The notes: a model not told the origin generated them from the sequence alone. 64,000 nt of DNA from Archivesica marissinica (GCA_014843695.1 CM026387.1:74241791-74305790), one strand, 5' to 3'; counted from the first letter of the stretch, positions 1 through 14,500 are shown. Numbers and translations are program-made.

Positions 1-1265
1 TGAAACAGAGCCCGGCATACCCGTTGATGACGGACGAAGCCACGGATATCAGCAACCGGAAGCATCTAGCCTACTGCGTGAAATACATAGACACCGATTC
101 AGGGGACGTCAACGTTGATTTTTTCAAAGACGTCCAGATTGACGATGGTAAATCCGCCACCATTTTCGAGACAACCATGCAAATAGTAGAAACAGATTTG
201 AAGAAGGACACCTTTATGGCATTTGGCAGTGATGGATGTGCAGCTATGGTCGGCAAAAAGACAGGAGTGGCGACACGATTGAAAGAAGTGAAACCGGAAC
301 TTGTTACAATCCACTGTAGCAACGTCAATTATGGCTTTCCGGGACACAGATGACATGCTGAGCCACATATTCAAGTACTATCATGCGTCCGGCAATCGTA
401 CACAGTCACTGGCGAAGTTACAATGACTACTCGACGACTGTGCTGTTAAACGAATCAAGCAAGTAGCACACACAAGGTGGCTGTCCCATTTGGATGCTGT
501 GACGTCACTACGGGACACATACTCGGCAGTACTGATGGACCTCGAAAATGTGATTGAGTCCGGGAATGCCAACATCAGCATAGGATCGGGACCAAACGCA
601 TGCGGAATGAACAAGAAATTACGCGGCTATCAAGCAATACACATAATCCACTTCCTCTGCGATGCTCTGAAGCCTGTAACACAGCTTGCCTGGCCTTCGA
701 GAAAAACAACATCGATTTGTCCATCGTCAAACCCAGAATTGAGGCTGCTATTTCTACGATACAGAAATTAAAGACCACAGAAGGAGCAAGTATGAAGAAG
801 GCTGCCAGACTATTAATAGAACTCGACGTAAAGCCATCTCCACATGAAGTGAAGCAGACGAAAGCTGCAGAGGACGAATTCATCGACAATTTGATAGAGA
901 ATATACGTGACCGACTTGACAGCAGCGACATCATCGACAACATGGGTATCTTCAACATGTCGGACACCTGTGCTATGTCTGGAAATGACGAAATAGATGC
1001 CAATACACAAATACAAACGGCACTTTTTAGTGCCAATACACAAATACAAACGGCACTTTTTAGTGCCAATACACAAATACAAACGGCACGTTTTAGTGCC
1101 AATACACAAATACAAACGGCACTTTTTAGTGCCAATACACAAATACAAACGGCACTTTTTAGTGCCAATACACAAATACAAACGGCACTTTTTAGTGCCA
1201 ATACACAAATACAAACGGCACTTTTTAGTGCCAATACACAAATACAAACGGCACTTTTTAGCGCC
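1..1265 (+). pseudogene. hAT-type transposase-like pseudogene (5' end outside window)
   Basis: The reading frame is open from about base 3 to 353 and contains MTDEATDIS and FMAFGSDGCAAMVGKKTGVA, motifs typical of the RNase H-like region of hAT-derived proteins (KIAA1586/ZBED/SCAND3-like). It then breaks. HIFKYYHASGNRTQSLAKLQ is followed by a TGA near 424, AHTRWLSHLDAV continues in another frame to about 700, and FEKNNIDLSIVKPRIEAAIS continues in a third frame to 1280. I therefore see at least two frameshifts and one stop. The last part carries an in-frame 33-bp tandem repeat. It is a decayed copy lying downstream of the DNAJC8 exons, presumably in the terminal DNAJC8 intron. The family name is from memory of motifs; the broken state is directly visible. 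Confidence 0.7.
1002..1265. repeat. 33-bp tandem repeat, 8 copies, each with a hairpin
   Basis: Eight almost identical 33-bp units run head to tail; one has T to G in the T-run. The unit is 11 codons, so the plus-strand frame stays open and reads NTQIQTALFSA repeatedly. Each unit contains GGCACTTTTTAGTGCC, a 6-bp inverted repeat around a 4-nt loop. Confidence 0.95.
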
Positions 1266-1274
1266 ACCAAATAT

Positions 1275-1780
1275 TTATGAAAGAAATATTTTCAATGTCA
1301 CCATAATAGGCAAAATATAGGCCTCCAACCTTTCCCCAGTTACGATATTTACAAGCCGAGTTTGACCCACATAGCCGATGGCGCGAGATTTAATTGAAAT
1401 GCAGAAAAGTATCTCGCGTCTTACTGGATACTGTGCATTGTCCCATTGCACCTGTCGGAAATTCCGCCAACGGATGTCAATTATGCCGCCATTATATTTT
1501 ATATGTAAGTTTCTATTTAAATGAATTATTGTTTTAATTTTGTGATTTACATTTTTGTTTAGATAATTATCTCGCAAACCACGCCATTGTCAAGAACTAT
1601 AATATTTTTGAATTGTAATACACAATAGTCTGAATAGGTTGCAATATTGATTCGTCCTCAAAATGTTTCGTACTCATAACATAAAGACGACCATGTCAAT
1701 TCTGCCCTTTTGAGGACAGGAAACAATAAAAATTCCCGTTTTTCTACCTGCGCCCTGCCCCTTTTTCAGTACCATACATT
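1275..1780. other. Unassigned intronic sequence
   Basis: No convincing exon, SINE or terminal inverted repeats are visible. A short minus-strand frame reads RWRNF by chance and is discussed among the rejected items. Confidence 0.4.
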
Positions 1781-1990
1781 GTGTTATTCAGGATACACGC
1801 GTTGTACTATGCATCGATGTTGACCCTATTTACATTATTTTGTTATGTCAACAAACGTCGTATACAACGTTTGTTTATTAGTTAAAATACTCAGTTTTTG
1901 AGGCAAATATTTGATAAACAGTTACACCATGTAATAGAAAATTACATTCTGTAGAAACCTACGTTTTCACCGATGTCGTGTCACTTTAAA
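1780..1990 (-). mobile_element. Partial MITE, family F
   Basis: This stretch is the reverse complement of part of the element at 34733-35242. It shares the run around GTTGTATACGACG, the poly-purine block near the centre and the terminal TTTAAAGTGACAC. Only the end at 1990 is clear; the left end seems truncated. Confidence 0.6.
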
Positions 1991-2111
1991 GAATAGTACA
2001 CACTCTCGAGTAGTTTCTATATTTGTCTTTCTTTAAACACAAACTTATTTTCGACTTAGTACGGTTAAAACAATATACCAAATTACTGCTTTCAATACAG
2101 GCATACAAGTA

Positions 2112-2462
2112 ATGAGAGACATCTCTACTTTTCTATTACCTCCCTTGTAAAATAGGTCCTTTAGTTGGAATCATTTGTTTTTACTGTTGTTCCATAACAA
2201 GATATTGTGGTATGATAAATGGGATTTTCTCAAAATCGTAGTAATTAACTGATAGCATTGTTTTACAAACAAGTACCCATTGATAATACTGTTGGAGATC
2301 TGACGAGATATAGTAATTTAATAATCATAAGAAGCGAAAGTGGAATAAAATTGCTAGCATGTTGTGCAAAAGAAACAACGATAAAAACATAGGAAATCAC
2401 TTAACAGGACCTATTTACCTTTAGGGAGTATTCAGGGGCAGTAACTCACCGATGTCTCTCAT
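2112..2462 (+). mobile_element. MITE family A, copy 1
   Basis: A 351-bp non-coding element bounded by the perfect inverted termini ATGAGAGACATC and GATGTCTCTCAT. A second copy lies at 13922-14301 in the opposite orientation, sharing the termini and interior blocks such as the one reading CACAACATGCTA. It lies about 50 bp past the donor of DNAJC8 exon 8. Confidence 0.75.
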
Positions 2463-2510
2463 AGCTGCACATTCAGTATTCATTTTATAATCTCGATAAC
2501 AACATTATAC

Positions 2511-2586
2511 CTCAAAGTTTTTATGCCACTCCTTCTCAATTTCTTCTTTTTCTTTCTGGTCAGCTTCTTCTTCTGCCTTTCTTTTC
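2511..2586 (-). CDS. DNAJC8: DNAJC8 exon 8
   Basis: 76 nt; the first base completes Arg from exon 7, then KRKAEEEADQKEKEEIEKEW and HKNFE before donor GTATAA. The phase fits exactly, but the acceptor context (ATAATTAAAAG) has no pyrimidine run next to the AG. A 70-bp tandem array begins 4 bp upstream of the AG-containing end. Confidence 0.9.
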
Positions 2587-5500
2587 CTTTTAATTATACA
2601 TGCACATTTAGGTTTGTGAAGTATTAATATCATAGAAACAAGCATTGTGGCTGAAGTGCTTAATTATACATGCACATTTAGGTTTGTGAAGTATTAATAT
2701 CATAGAAACAAGCATTGTGGCTGAAGTGTTTAATTATACATGTACATTTAGGTTTGTGAAGTATTAATATCATAGAAACAAGCATTGTGGCTGAAGTGCT
2801 TAATTATACATGTACATTTAGGTTTGTGAAGTATTAATATCATAGAAACAAGCATTGTGGCTGAAGTGCTTAATTATACATGTACATTTAGGTTTGTGAA
2901 GTATTAATATTATAGAAACAAGCATTATGGATGAAGTGCTTAATTATACATGTACATTTAGGTTTGTGAAGTATTAATATTATAGAAACCAAGCATTGTG
3001 GATGAAGTGCTTAATTATACATGTACATTTAGGTTTGTGAAGTATTAATATTATAGAAACCAAGCATTGTGGATGAAATGTTTTATGGGATCCAGAAACA
3101 TTGATCCCTACTGGGTTGAAAGTGTAATGTTTGTGGATCTAATCATATTCTTTGATCTACCTATAACTGCTATTTTCTGAATCAGGGTCAAGGTGTATGA
3201 CCTGGGTGATCTCATATTTTACATGTGGTTTTCCGACTTGGTACTATTTTCTGAATCAGGGTCAAAGTGTATGACCTGGGTGATCTCATATTTTACATGA
3301 TCCACGTTGTCGTTTTCAGTTTTAAAATGATTAGTCACAGGTGTGTCTTTATTTAGAAGAATGTCTCCAGAGGTGTATCCTTTATTTACATTTGGAATTC
3401 TTGGACTCTCCTACGTATTGTATCTTAACAAGTGTACAGTGGTTTTCATTGCCCTGAAAGTAAGCATGTACATGTATATATGAGTTGTGTGGGAGTGCTT
3501 TTAAATATTTCTGATTTTGTCAGAACGGCACAGAATTGGCAGCTTGTGTTTGTGCAGTATTCTATGGAAGTTATGATATGTCACTGAATTTATGTAGTGT
3601 GTTCTTGGCAGTGAAATTATCAAATAACCTGTTACCAGTCCATGTGTTTTATTGCTGCGGCATGAGTGGAACAATTCAACCAGTCTTGTTGAAGGATCAG
3701 ATATACATCTTTACATTGTTTGAGAACCACAGCGTGATCATGCCAAATATAATCCAGGTCATGCCGCTTTGACGATGATTAAGAAAACAGCACACGTTAT
3801 AGGCAGAACAAAGGATATAATTGAATCTACCAATTGTTTCCTATCTGAGAAGAAAACTATAAACATAATCGGCTTGTCAGGTATAAAATATATCTTTAAC
3901 CTTTAAAATGCTGAATAAGTTGGAAGGAATGTGCAAACAACATAGATCCAAATCAGCCGCAGCGCAACGTCACGTCTGATCAGGATCTAAGTGTTTTACC
4001 TTCACTATCCGAATAGAAAACAACATAGATCAAAATCAGCCACAGCGTAACATCACGTCTGATCAGGATCTAAGTGTTTTAGCTTCACTATCCGAATAGA
4101 AAACAGCATAGAGCCAAATCAGATGGCATGTTCTGTGCATGTTCTGTTCCATCTGATCTGTCTCTATTCTGTTTGAAAAAATGAATATACTCGTTTCCAG
4201 CTCAGTAAAGGCTCACCTTTCGTGGACATCTTTGGCTTCCTTTTCAATTCGCAACCGCTCAAGGTCAGCAAACAGTTTACATGTCTGCACATAAACAGAA
4301 TGTTTGTACTGAAATAAAGAATCAATCAACAATTATACAATAGATAACAACATGACTCTTCTCAATTGTTATGTTATATATTATATTTCGGGTTTTACGC
4401 CTGCATCAGCACCATTTTGGGCTATTTCGCAGGCGGGCAGTTTACCTAACAACACCTTTCCTGGGCAGGCTCCAGCGGATAACAAGTACTTGGGTGCACC
4501 AACCTCCGTAAGAAACTGCCAACCTTTTCATATAAATGAGACACGGCCCGAGCGGGGCTCGAACCCGTGACCATCAGTGATGATAGGTTACAGTGGTATA
4601 CAAGTCGGCGAGCTTCTCAATTGTAGAACAGGTCAATTACAGCAATACGTTTAGTATTTAAAACTAGTCTGAAAAATGTAACAATTGTCATGACATAAGG
4701 ACAGGAAAATATGCTATGATAGTCATCATTACCAGATAGTCATCATTACCAGATAGTCATCATTACCAGATAGTCATCACTACCAGATAGTCATCACTAC
4801 CAGATAGTCATCACTACCAGATAGTCATCATTACCAGATAGTCATCATTACCAGATAGTCATCATTACCAGATAGTCATCACTACCAGATAGTCATCACT
4901 ACCAGATAGTCATCATTACCAGATAGTCATCACTACCAGATAGTCATCATTACCAGATAGTCATCATTACCAGATAGTCATCATTACTAGATAGTCATCA
5001 TTACCAGATAGTCATCATTACTAGATAGTCATCATTACCAGATAGTCATCATTACCAGATAGTCATCATTACCAGATAGTCATCATTACCAGATAGTCAT
5101 CATTACCAGATAGTCATCATTACCAGATAGTCATCATTACCAGATAGTCATCATTACCAGATAGTCATCATTACCAGATAGTCATCATTACTAGATAGTC
5201 ATCATTACTAGATAGTCATCATTACCAGATAGTCATCATTACTAGATAGTCATCATTACTAGATAGTCATCATTACCAGATAGTCATCATTACCAGATAG
5301 TCATCATTACCAGATAGTCATCTTTACCAGATAGTCATCATTACCAGATAGTCATCATTACCAGATAGTCATCATTACCAGATAGTCATCATTACCAGAT
5401 AGTCATCATTACCAGATAGTCATCATTACCAGATAGTCATCATTACCAGATAGTCATCATTACCAGATAGTCATCACTACCAGATAGTCATCTTTACCAG

Positions 5501-8500
5501 ATAGTCATCATTACTAGATAGTCATCATTACTAGATAGTCATCATTACCAGATAGTCATCATTACCAGATAGTCATCATTACCAGATAGTCATCACTACC
5601 AGATAGTCATCTTTACCAGATAGTCATCATTACCAGATAGTCATCTTTACCAGATAGTCATAATTACTAGATAGTCATAATTACTAGATAGTCATCTTTA
5701 CCAGATAGTCATCATTACCAGATAGTCATCATTACCAGATAGTCATATTTACCAGATAGTCATCATTACCAGATAGTCATCATTACCAGATAGTCATCTT
5801 TACCAGATAGTCATCTTTACCAATCATTTAATCTGTTCTAAGCAACCATGGATGGATTGGTTGGCACAGTGGATACATTATCCAACCACAAATATAATAA
5901 CTAATCATAGTCTCTCTGATGGTCTGCCTCCGTGGTCGAGTGGTTACGGTCGCTGACTTATATACCACTGTAACCTATCATCACTGATGGCTACGGGTTC
6001 GAGCCCCACTCAAACCATGTCTCTTAATATGAAAACGGTGGCAGTTTCTTACAGAGGTTGGTACACCAAGTACTGGTTAACCACTGGAGCATGCCCATGA
6101 AAGGTGTTGTTAGGTAAACTGTCTGTCGCTCAAATGGGCGAATAAACTTTAAAAGAATCTCTCGGATGAACCATTACATTCCGACAAGTTCCAACAGGAA
6201 TGAAACTAGTAAACATTTGTTCTGCAGTCGTGCCGTGGACACTTCACCAGTAGCCTCATCCGTATCATCTTTCTGATGAGACTTTGAACCAAGATCTCTT
6301 GTCAATGCTGCACACTGTCCGATTAGCGCAGTGGTTAGCACGCTCGCTTCTCACCAATGCAACCCTCAGATTGGGAAGCATGTGAGACGGTTAAATTAAC
6401 GTAAATGGTACTATTTAATAAATTTCAACAAAAATATGGTTAAAATGCACAGTATGACCATTAGATACAACATTTGAACAGGAGTGCTTTATAATTGGCC
6501 ATTTTATTTTTGCCAGTGTATATTACTGGAGAAAATTTTGTATGAAATTGTAAAAAACTATTTTTTTTAGGGAGAAGTGGGGCTCCCAGGGGGCAAAGTC
6601 TACGCCCCTACAGCGACTAATTTGCCCAAATCGCCCTCCAGAATGAACTATGGCACATTGTGCATATAAAACAAGATGAGGATCTGTTATAATGAGACTG
6701 TGCCCTAATCGTGCACTATCTGGGTAGGTGCATAACCAACTGCTATATGGGGGTGGCTGGGTTTCGATATAGATGAAATGTACCCTCTGGGAAATAGGAA
6801 TGATGGCTGTTCTATTGAGGTGGTTGGCTGCTACATGGAGGTGGCTGGCTGCTACATGGAGGTGGCTGGCTGCTACATGGAGGTGGTTGGCTGCTACATG
6901 GAGGTGGCTGGCTGCTACATGGAGGTGGCTGGCTGCTACATGGAGGTGACTGGCTGCTACATGGAGATGACTGGCTGCTACATGGAGGTGACTGGCTGCT
7001 ACATGGAGGTGGCTGGCTGCTACATGGAGGTGGCTGGTGTTCAGTGGGTAAGATAGTTCTAAACAAGTTATTCTCTGGGAAATAGGAATGATTGCTGTAG
7101 TATTGAGGTGGCTGGCTGCTACATGCAGGTGGCTGGTTTTCAGTGGGTAATATAGTTCTAAACAAGTTAAAATAAATCTACCACCCCCATAAAGTTGCAG
7201 TTAAGGAAATTCCATGCGAGGACTGAAGATGAGTGCAATGAACGAGGCTCTGCTGATTCATTTATCTAAAGGTGGTCTTGTGCACCTGTTGGACTATATT
7301 GAAGGTACCTTATCAATGTCATCCTCGGGTACTACTGTCGGTCTACCTTCCTTCTTCAACTTCTTCCTCTGTGTCTTAATCTACAACACAAATAACTTAC
7401 TACACAGCTGTAATACAGATCACAATGTTACTACATAGCTGTAATACAGATCGCAATCTTACTACACAGCTGTAATACAGATCGCAATCTTACTACACAG
7501 CAGTAATACAGATCACAATCTTACTACACAGCTGTAATACAGATCACAATCTTACTACACAGCTGTAATACAGATCACAATCTTACTACACAGCTGTAAT
7601 ACAGACCACAATCTTACTACACAGCTGTAATACAGATCACAATCTTACTACACAGCTGTAATACAGACCACAATCTTACAACACAGCTGTAATACAGATC
7701 ACAATCTTACAACACACCTATAATACAGACCACAAACTTACTACACAGCTGTAATACAGATCACAATCTTACTACACAGCTGTAATACAGATCACAAACT
7801 TACTACACACCTGTAATACAGATCACAATCTTACACATCTGTAATACAGATCACAAACTTACTACACATCTGTAATACAGATCACAAACTTACACATCTG
7901 TAATACAGATCACAAACTTACTACACATCTGTAATACAGATCACAATCTTACACATCTGTAATACAGATCACAAACTTACTACACATCTGTAATACAGAT
8001 CACAATCTTACTACACATCTGTAATACAGATCACAAACTTACACATCTGTAATACAGATCACAATCTTACACATCTGTAATACAGATCACAATCTTACAC
8101 ATCTGTAATACAGATCACAATCTTACACATCTGTAATACAGATCACAATCTTACACATCTGTAATACAGATCACAAACTTACTACACAGCTGTAATACAG
8201 ATCACAATCTTACTACACAGCTGTAATACAGGCCCACAAACTTACTACACAGCTGTAATACAGGCCCACAAACTTACTACACAGCTGTAATACAGATCAC
8301 AATCTTACACATCTGTAATACAGATCACAAACTTACTACACAGCTGTAATACAGATCACAATCTTACTACACAGCTGTAATACAGGCCCACAAACTTACT
8401 ACACAGCTGTAATACAGGCCCACAAACTTACTACACAGCTGTAATACAGATCACAATCTTACACATCTGTAATACAGATCACAAACTTACTACACAGCTG

Positions 8501-11500
8501 TAATACAGATCACAATCTTACTACACAGCTGTAATACAGGCCCACAAACTTACTACACAGCTGTAATACAGGCCCACAAACTTACTACACAGCTGTAATA
8601 CAGATCACAATCTTACACATCTGTAATACAGATCACAAACTTACTACACAGCTGTAATACAGATCACAATCTTACTACACAGCTGTAATACAGACCACAA
8701 TCTTACTACACAGCTGTAATACAGATCACAATCTTACTACACAGCTGTAATACAGACCACAATCTTACAACACAGCTGTAATACAGATCACAATCTTACA
8801 ACACACCTATAATACAGACCACAAACTTACTACACAGCTGTAATACAGATCACAATCTTACTACACAGCTGTAATACAGATCACAAACTTACTACACACC
8901 TGTAATACAGATCACAATCTTACACATCTGTAATACAGATCACAAACTTACTACACATCTGTAATACAGATCACAAACTTACACATCTGTAATACAGATC
9001 ACAAACTTACTACACATCTGTAATACAGATCACAATCTTACACATCTGTAATACAGATCACAAACTTACTACACATCTGTAATACAGATCACAATCTTAC
9101 TACACATCTGTAATACAGATCACAAACTTACACATCTGTAATACAGATCACAATCTTACACATCTGTAATACAGATCACAATCTTACACATCTGTAATAC
9201 AGATCACAATCTTACACATCTGTAATACAGATCACAATCTTACACATCTGTAATACAGATCACAAACTTACTACACAGCTGTAATACAGATCACAATCTT
9301 ACTACACAGCTGTAATACAGGCCCACAAACTTACTACACAGCTGTAATACAGGCCCACAAACTTACTACACAGCTGTAATACAGATCACAATCTTACACA
9401 TCTGTAATACAGATCACAAACTTACTACACAGCTGTAATACAGATCACAATCTTACTACACAGCTGTAATACAGGCCCACAAACTTACTACACAGCTGTA
9501 ATACAGGCCCACAAACTTACTACACAGCTGTAATACAGATCACAATCTTACACATCTGTAATACAGATCACAAACTTACTACACAGCTGTAATACAGATC
9601 ACAATCTTACTACACAGCTGTAATACAGCCCACAAACTTACTACACAGCTGTAATACAGATCACAATCTTACACAGCTGTAATACAGATCACAAACTTAC
9701 TACACAGCTGTAATACAGATCACAATCTTACTACACAGCTGTAATACAGATCACAAACTTACTACACAGCTGTAATACAGATCACAATCTTACTACACAG
9801 CTGTAATACAGATCACAAACTTACTACACAGCTGTATTTACTAAGCCTGTACTGTACTGGCAGCTAATCATGTCACTGATGTATCTGTCAGCCCATTGGC
9901 TTAAACATAGATACACTGTCATACATGCATTTCAACTAGAAAGGACAAATATGTGTTAGACACAACCCAAATATATAAACATGTTAAGGCGAATTTGGTG
10001 TAAATCCAAATATATAAACATGGCATGGTGAACTTGGTGTAAACCCAAATATATAAACGTGACACCGTTGAATTTGGTGTAAACTGAAATATATAAACAT
10101 GACAAGGCCAGACTTGGTGTAAACTGAAATATATAAACATGACAAGGCCAAACATGGTGTAAACTGAAATATATAAACATGACATGGCCGAACTTGGTGT
10201 AAACCGAAATATATAAACATGACATGGCCGACCTTGGTGTAAATCCAAATATATAAACATGACGAGGCCAAACTTGGTGTAAACCAAATATATAAACATG
10301 AGAAGACCGAACTTGGTGTAAACCGAAATATATAAACATGACAAGACCGAACTTGGTGTAAACCGAAATATATAAACATGACAAGGCTGAACGTATACAA
10401 CTATTGATAAATGTAGAATATACAAACCATGTCGTTAACTCTAATCTTGGCTTCCTCAATGATTTCTTTACACCGAATCATTCCTTCCTCATTCTCCAGA
10501 GTCTTGTACGACTTATTTACCGCTGAAATATAAAGTAATATACACTGGAAAATATTCAAGACATATATGTATACGTAAATGTGAAATATGCAGACATCTA
10601 CCTAGCGGCAAGTACCATATACGATTCATATACGACTCGACCTGGTCATACTGAGGTCATAGGTGGTCCGGAATTGGTCGTGTACAGACAATTTCAGCAT
10701 AAAAACGTTATTGTTAGAGTAGTTGTAGGCCAGGTGGTTAGAGCTTTAGAGGATAGGTATCATATATCATGGAGGTAGGGCAGTTGTAGGCCAGGTGGTT
10801 AGAGGATAGGTATCATATATCATGGAGGTAGGGCAGTTGTAGGCCAGGTGGTTAGAGGATAGGTATCATATATCATGGAGGTAGGGCAGTTGTAGGCCAG
10901 GTGGTTAGAGGATAGGTATCATATATCATGGAGGTAGGGCAGTTGTTAGGCCAGGTGGTTAGAGGATAGGTATCAGCATCATATATCATGGAGGTAGAGC
11001 AGTTGTAGGCCAGGTGGTTAGAGCTTTAGAGGATAGGTATCAGCATCATATACCATGGAGGTAGAGAAGTTGTAGGCCAGGTGGTTAGAGGATTGGTATC
11101 AGCATCATATATCATGGAGGTAGAGTAGTTGTAGGCCAGGTGGTTAGAGCTTTAGAGGATAGGTATCAACATCATATACCATGGAGGTAGAGCAGTTGTA
11201 GGCCAGGTGGTTAGAGGATAGGTATCATATATCATGGAGGTAGAGCAGTTGTAGGCCAGGTGGTTAGAGGATAGGTATCAGCATCATATATCATGGAGGT
11301 AGAGCAGTTGTAGGCCAGGTGGTTAGAGGATAGGTATCAGCATCATATATCATGGAGGTAGGGCAGTTGTAGGCCAGGTGGTTAGAGGATAGGTATCAGC
11401 ATCATATATCATGGAGGTAGAGCAGTTGTAGGCCAGGTGGTTAGAGGATTGGTATCAGCATCATATATCATGGAGGTAGGGCAGTTGTAGGCCAGGTGGT

Positions 11501-14500
11501 TAGAGGATAGGTATCAGCATCATATATCATGGAGGTATAGCAGTTGTAGGCCAGGTGGTTAGAGCTTTAGAGGATAGGTATCATATATCATGGAGGTAGA
11601 GAAGTTGTAGGCCAGGTGGTTAGAGGATTGGTATCAGCATCATATATCATGGAGGTAGAGTAGTTGTAGGCCAGGTGGTTAGAGGATAGGTATCAGCATC
11701 ATATACCATGGAGGTAGAGCAGTTGTAGGCCAGGTGGTTAGAGGATAGGTATCAGCATCATATATCATGGAGGTAGAGTAGTTGTAGGCCAGGTGGTTAG
11801 AGGATAGGTATCAGCATCATATATCATGGAGGTAGAACAGTTGTAGGCCAGGTGGTTAGAGGATAGGTATCAGCATCATGGAGGTAGAACAGTTGTAGGC
11901 CAGGTGGTTAGAGCTTTAGAGGATAGGTATCAGCATCATATACCATGGAGGTAGAGCAGTTGTAGGCCAGGTGGTTAGAGGATTGGTATCAGCATCATAT
12001 ATCATGGAGGTAGAGCAGTTGTAGGCCAGGTGGTTAGAGGATTGGTATCAGCATCATATACCATGGAGGTAGAACAGTTGTAGGCCAGGTGGTTAGAGGA
12101 TAGGTATCATATATCATGGAGGTAGAGCAGTTGTAGGCCAGGTGGTTAGAGGATTGGTATCAGCATCATATATCATGGAGGTAGAGTAGTTGTAGGCCAG
12201 GTGGTTAGAGGATTGGTATCAGCATCATATACCATGGAGGTAGAACAGTTGTAGGCCAGGTGGTTAGAGGATTGGTATCAGCATCATATACCATGGAGGT
12301 AGAGCAGTCATAGGCCAGGTGGTTAGAGGATAGGTATCAGCATCATATACCATGGAGGTAGAGCAGTCATAGGCCAGGTGGTTAGAGGATAGGTATCAGC
12401 ATCATATACCATGGAGGTATAGCAGTTGTAGGCCAGGTGGTTAGAGGATTGGTATCAGGATCTAATGTGAACATGATGTGCATCTCTGGGTGTGCACTTT
12501 AAGTTGAAATCTTTTACCTACTGTCCTAGCGCAATCGTGCTTTGACAATGTGGTGCGGAGACACGTCTTTCTTTCACACAACTGTGTTTGCAAGACCTCA
12601 GAAGCTTTCTATAACAGTGGTACTGTACCTTCAAATGCAGACTGTGCTCTGTCTTTATCTTCCAGATTCTTGTCTGGATGTACCAATATTGACATCTGAA
12701 ACAGTCAATGTGTACCGGTTTATTTTTTTCAATTCTTCTTGTTCATTTTCAGTATTCTCTTAACCCATTCAACACCAAGTAACTCACATGGACTGGTCCA
12801 TGATATTCATAGACCAATAAATGAATCAGAAAATCACATTTGGACAAGTTCATTTATCAAAATGGGTAATTATGTCTAAAAATAGTCATATCACTGGCAA
12901 AAAGTGCAGATCCTGATGAGACGGCTCGTCACGAGCCGGCTCATCTGGATCTACACTTTTTGTAAGCCTATTTAGAGGTCTGTGGTGTTGAAGGGGTTAA
13001 GTGTATCCCGTCATTTTCTTATTCAATCAAAACAATACTTTTCTTGAAAGACGTACTTATATTAGTACTACATACATCGAAACAAATTGATAGCAAATTT
13101 AACCTTTTGGAAAGGGCTGTTGCTAATGTTTTCAAAACATGTAGCCCAATCCGTTTGCACTTTGATAATGTCAGTAATTGTATATGGATATTATCAGGAT
13201 TTATGTATGTTATTAATGTGACAGTAATGTTATTGTGATTTGTAAATTGTATTCATCATTATGGAAAAAGTTGCAATAAAATATTATTAAATTCAATGTG
13301 TACTGGTATGTATTGTACTTGTAGCAGATTTAATGTTGAAAAGAAGTTCTAAAAATGAAATAAATAACTGGTATAAGTTAGTCCTAGGTGTTGCTATATA
13401 GCTTACCCGAGCATTAATCATTCAAATATTCGATTCCGAGTAACGTATTCTGAGGAGAGCATGTATATTAAAAGGTTTCAATGTAGCATCTTTGTTCATT
13501 CATGTTTTAGTTTAAACAGTATTTATTTTCAGTATTTGTACATGCTCAAACTTATTGTCACAATTTCTAAAACAAATTTGCTATCATACAATTATATTTG
13601 TTATAAAACCTGTATTACGCAATGTTTTGCAGTAAAGAAATCCTTCAATTTTAACATTTTTAATGTACTTGAACAATGTTGAAAAACATGTAATCATATT
13701 TTGACTAGGTTAGTCTTTTTTAATTTGGCTTTCTTCGTAGCTCCGTTTCTCCGTAACATATCATTATATCAATAAAAATCAATGCACTTAGTTTAAACAT
13801 TATTTATTTCAGTATTTTTACATGTAATCAAGAATGAACATTTTACATATAATTTAACAGCAGTAGACTGAAGGGGATTAGAACGAAAGAAAACTTATAT
13901 AGTTCTTCTCTCTATCAATCAATGAGAGACATCGGTCAGTTACTGCCCCTGAATACTCCCTAACAGTTGATAGGTCCTATTAAGTGGTTTCCTCTGTTTT
14001 TATCATTGTTTCCTTTGCACAACATGCTAACAATTGTATTCTACTATCGCTTCTTGTGAGTATTAAATGACTATATCTCGACAGATCCCATACAGTATAT
14101 ACAATGGGTACTTAGTTGTAAAAGAATGTTATCAGTTAATTAACACGATTTGGATAAAATGACAGTTATCATACCGCAACATCTGGTTAGGGAACAACAG
14201 TAAAAACAAAGGATTCTAAGAAAAAGGACCTATTCACATATTGTTATAAATCAGATTTTTTTTGGCCAAGGGAGGTAATAGAAAATTAGAGATGTCTCTC
14301 TTGGTTGATATACAATAGGCAGGAGAATAATACATTTAACAATGAATATACATGTAATCTATTCTAGCCTAGGCATAGATGCCAGTAAAGAATTTCAGAA
14401 GTTATTGTATTAGTGAGTAAATAGTACATGTTTTGACAGATCAAGTAACGTGTATCTGTACCCCTAGAACAGTTAGCCCCCCACAAACCAACAATCGTGG

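Noticed and set aside
1275..1577. Last DNAJC8 exon, because a minus-strand frame reads IDIRWRNFRQ, similar to the DSWRNFQ motif
   Set aside because: Only a few residues match, the surrounding residues do not fit the lysine-rich C-terminus, and no acceptor gives the required phase 0 start.
9919..10459. Three overlapping 138-168-codon minus-strand frames
   Set aside because: They come from the 40-bp array, and the same bases read alike in all three frames.
4717..12463. CRISPR-like regular repeats
   Set aside because: There are no unique spacers; units are directly adjacent and the context is eukaryotic introns.
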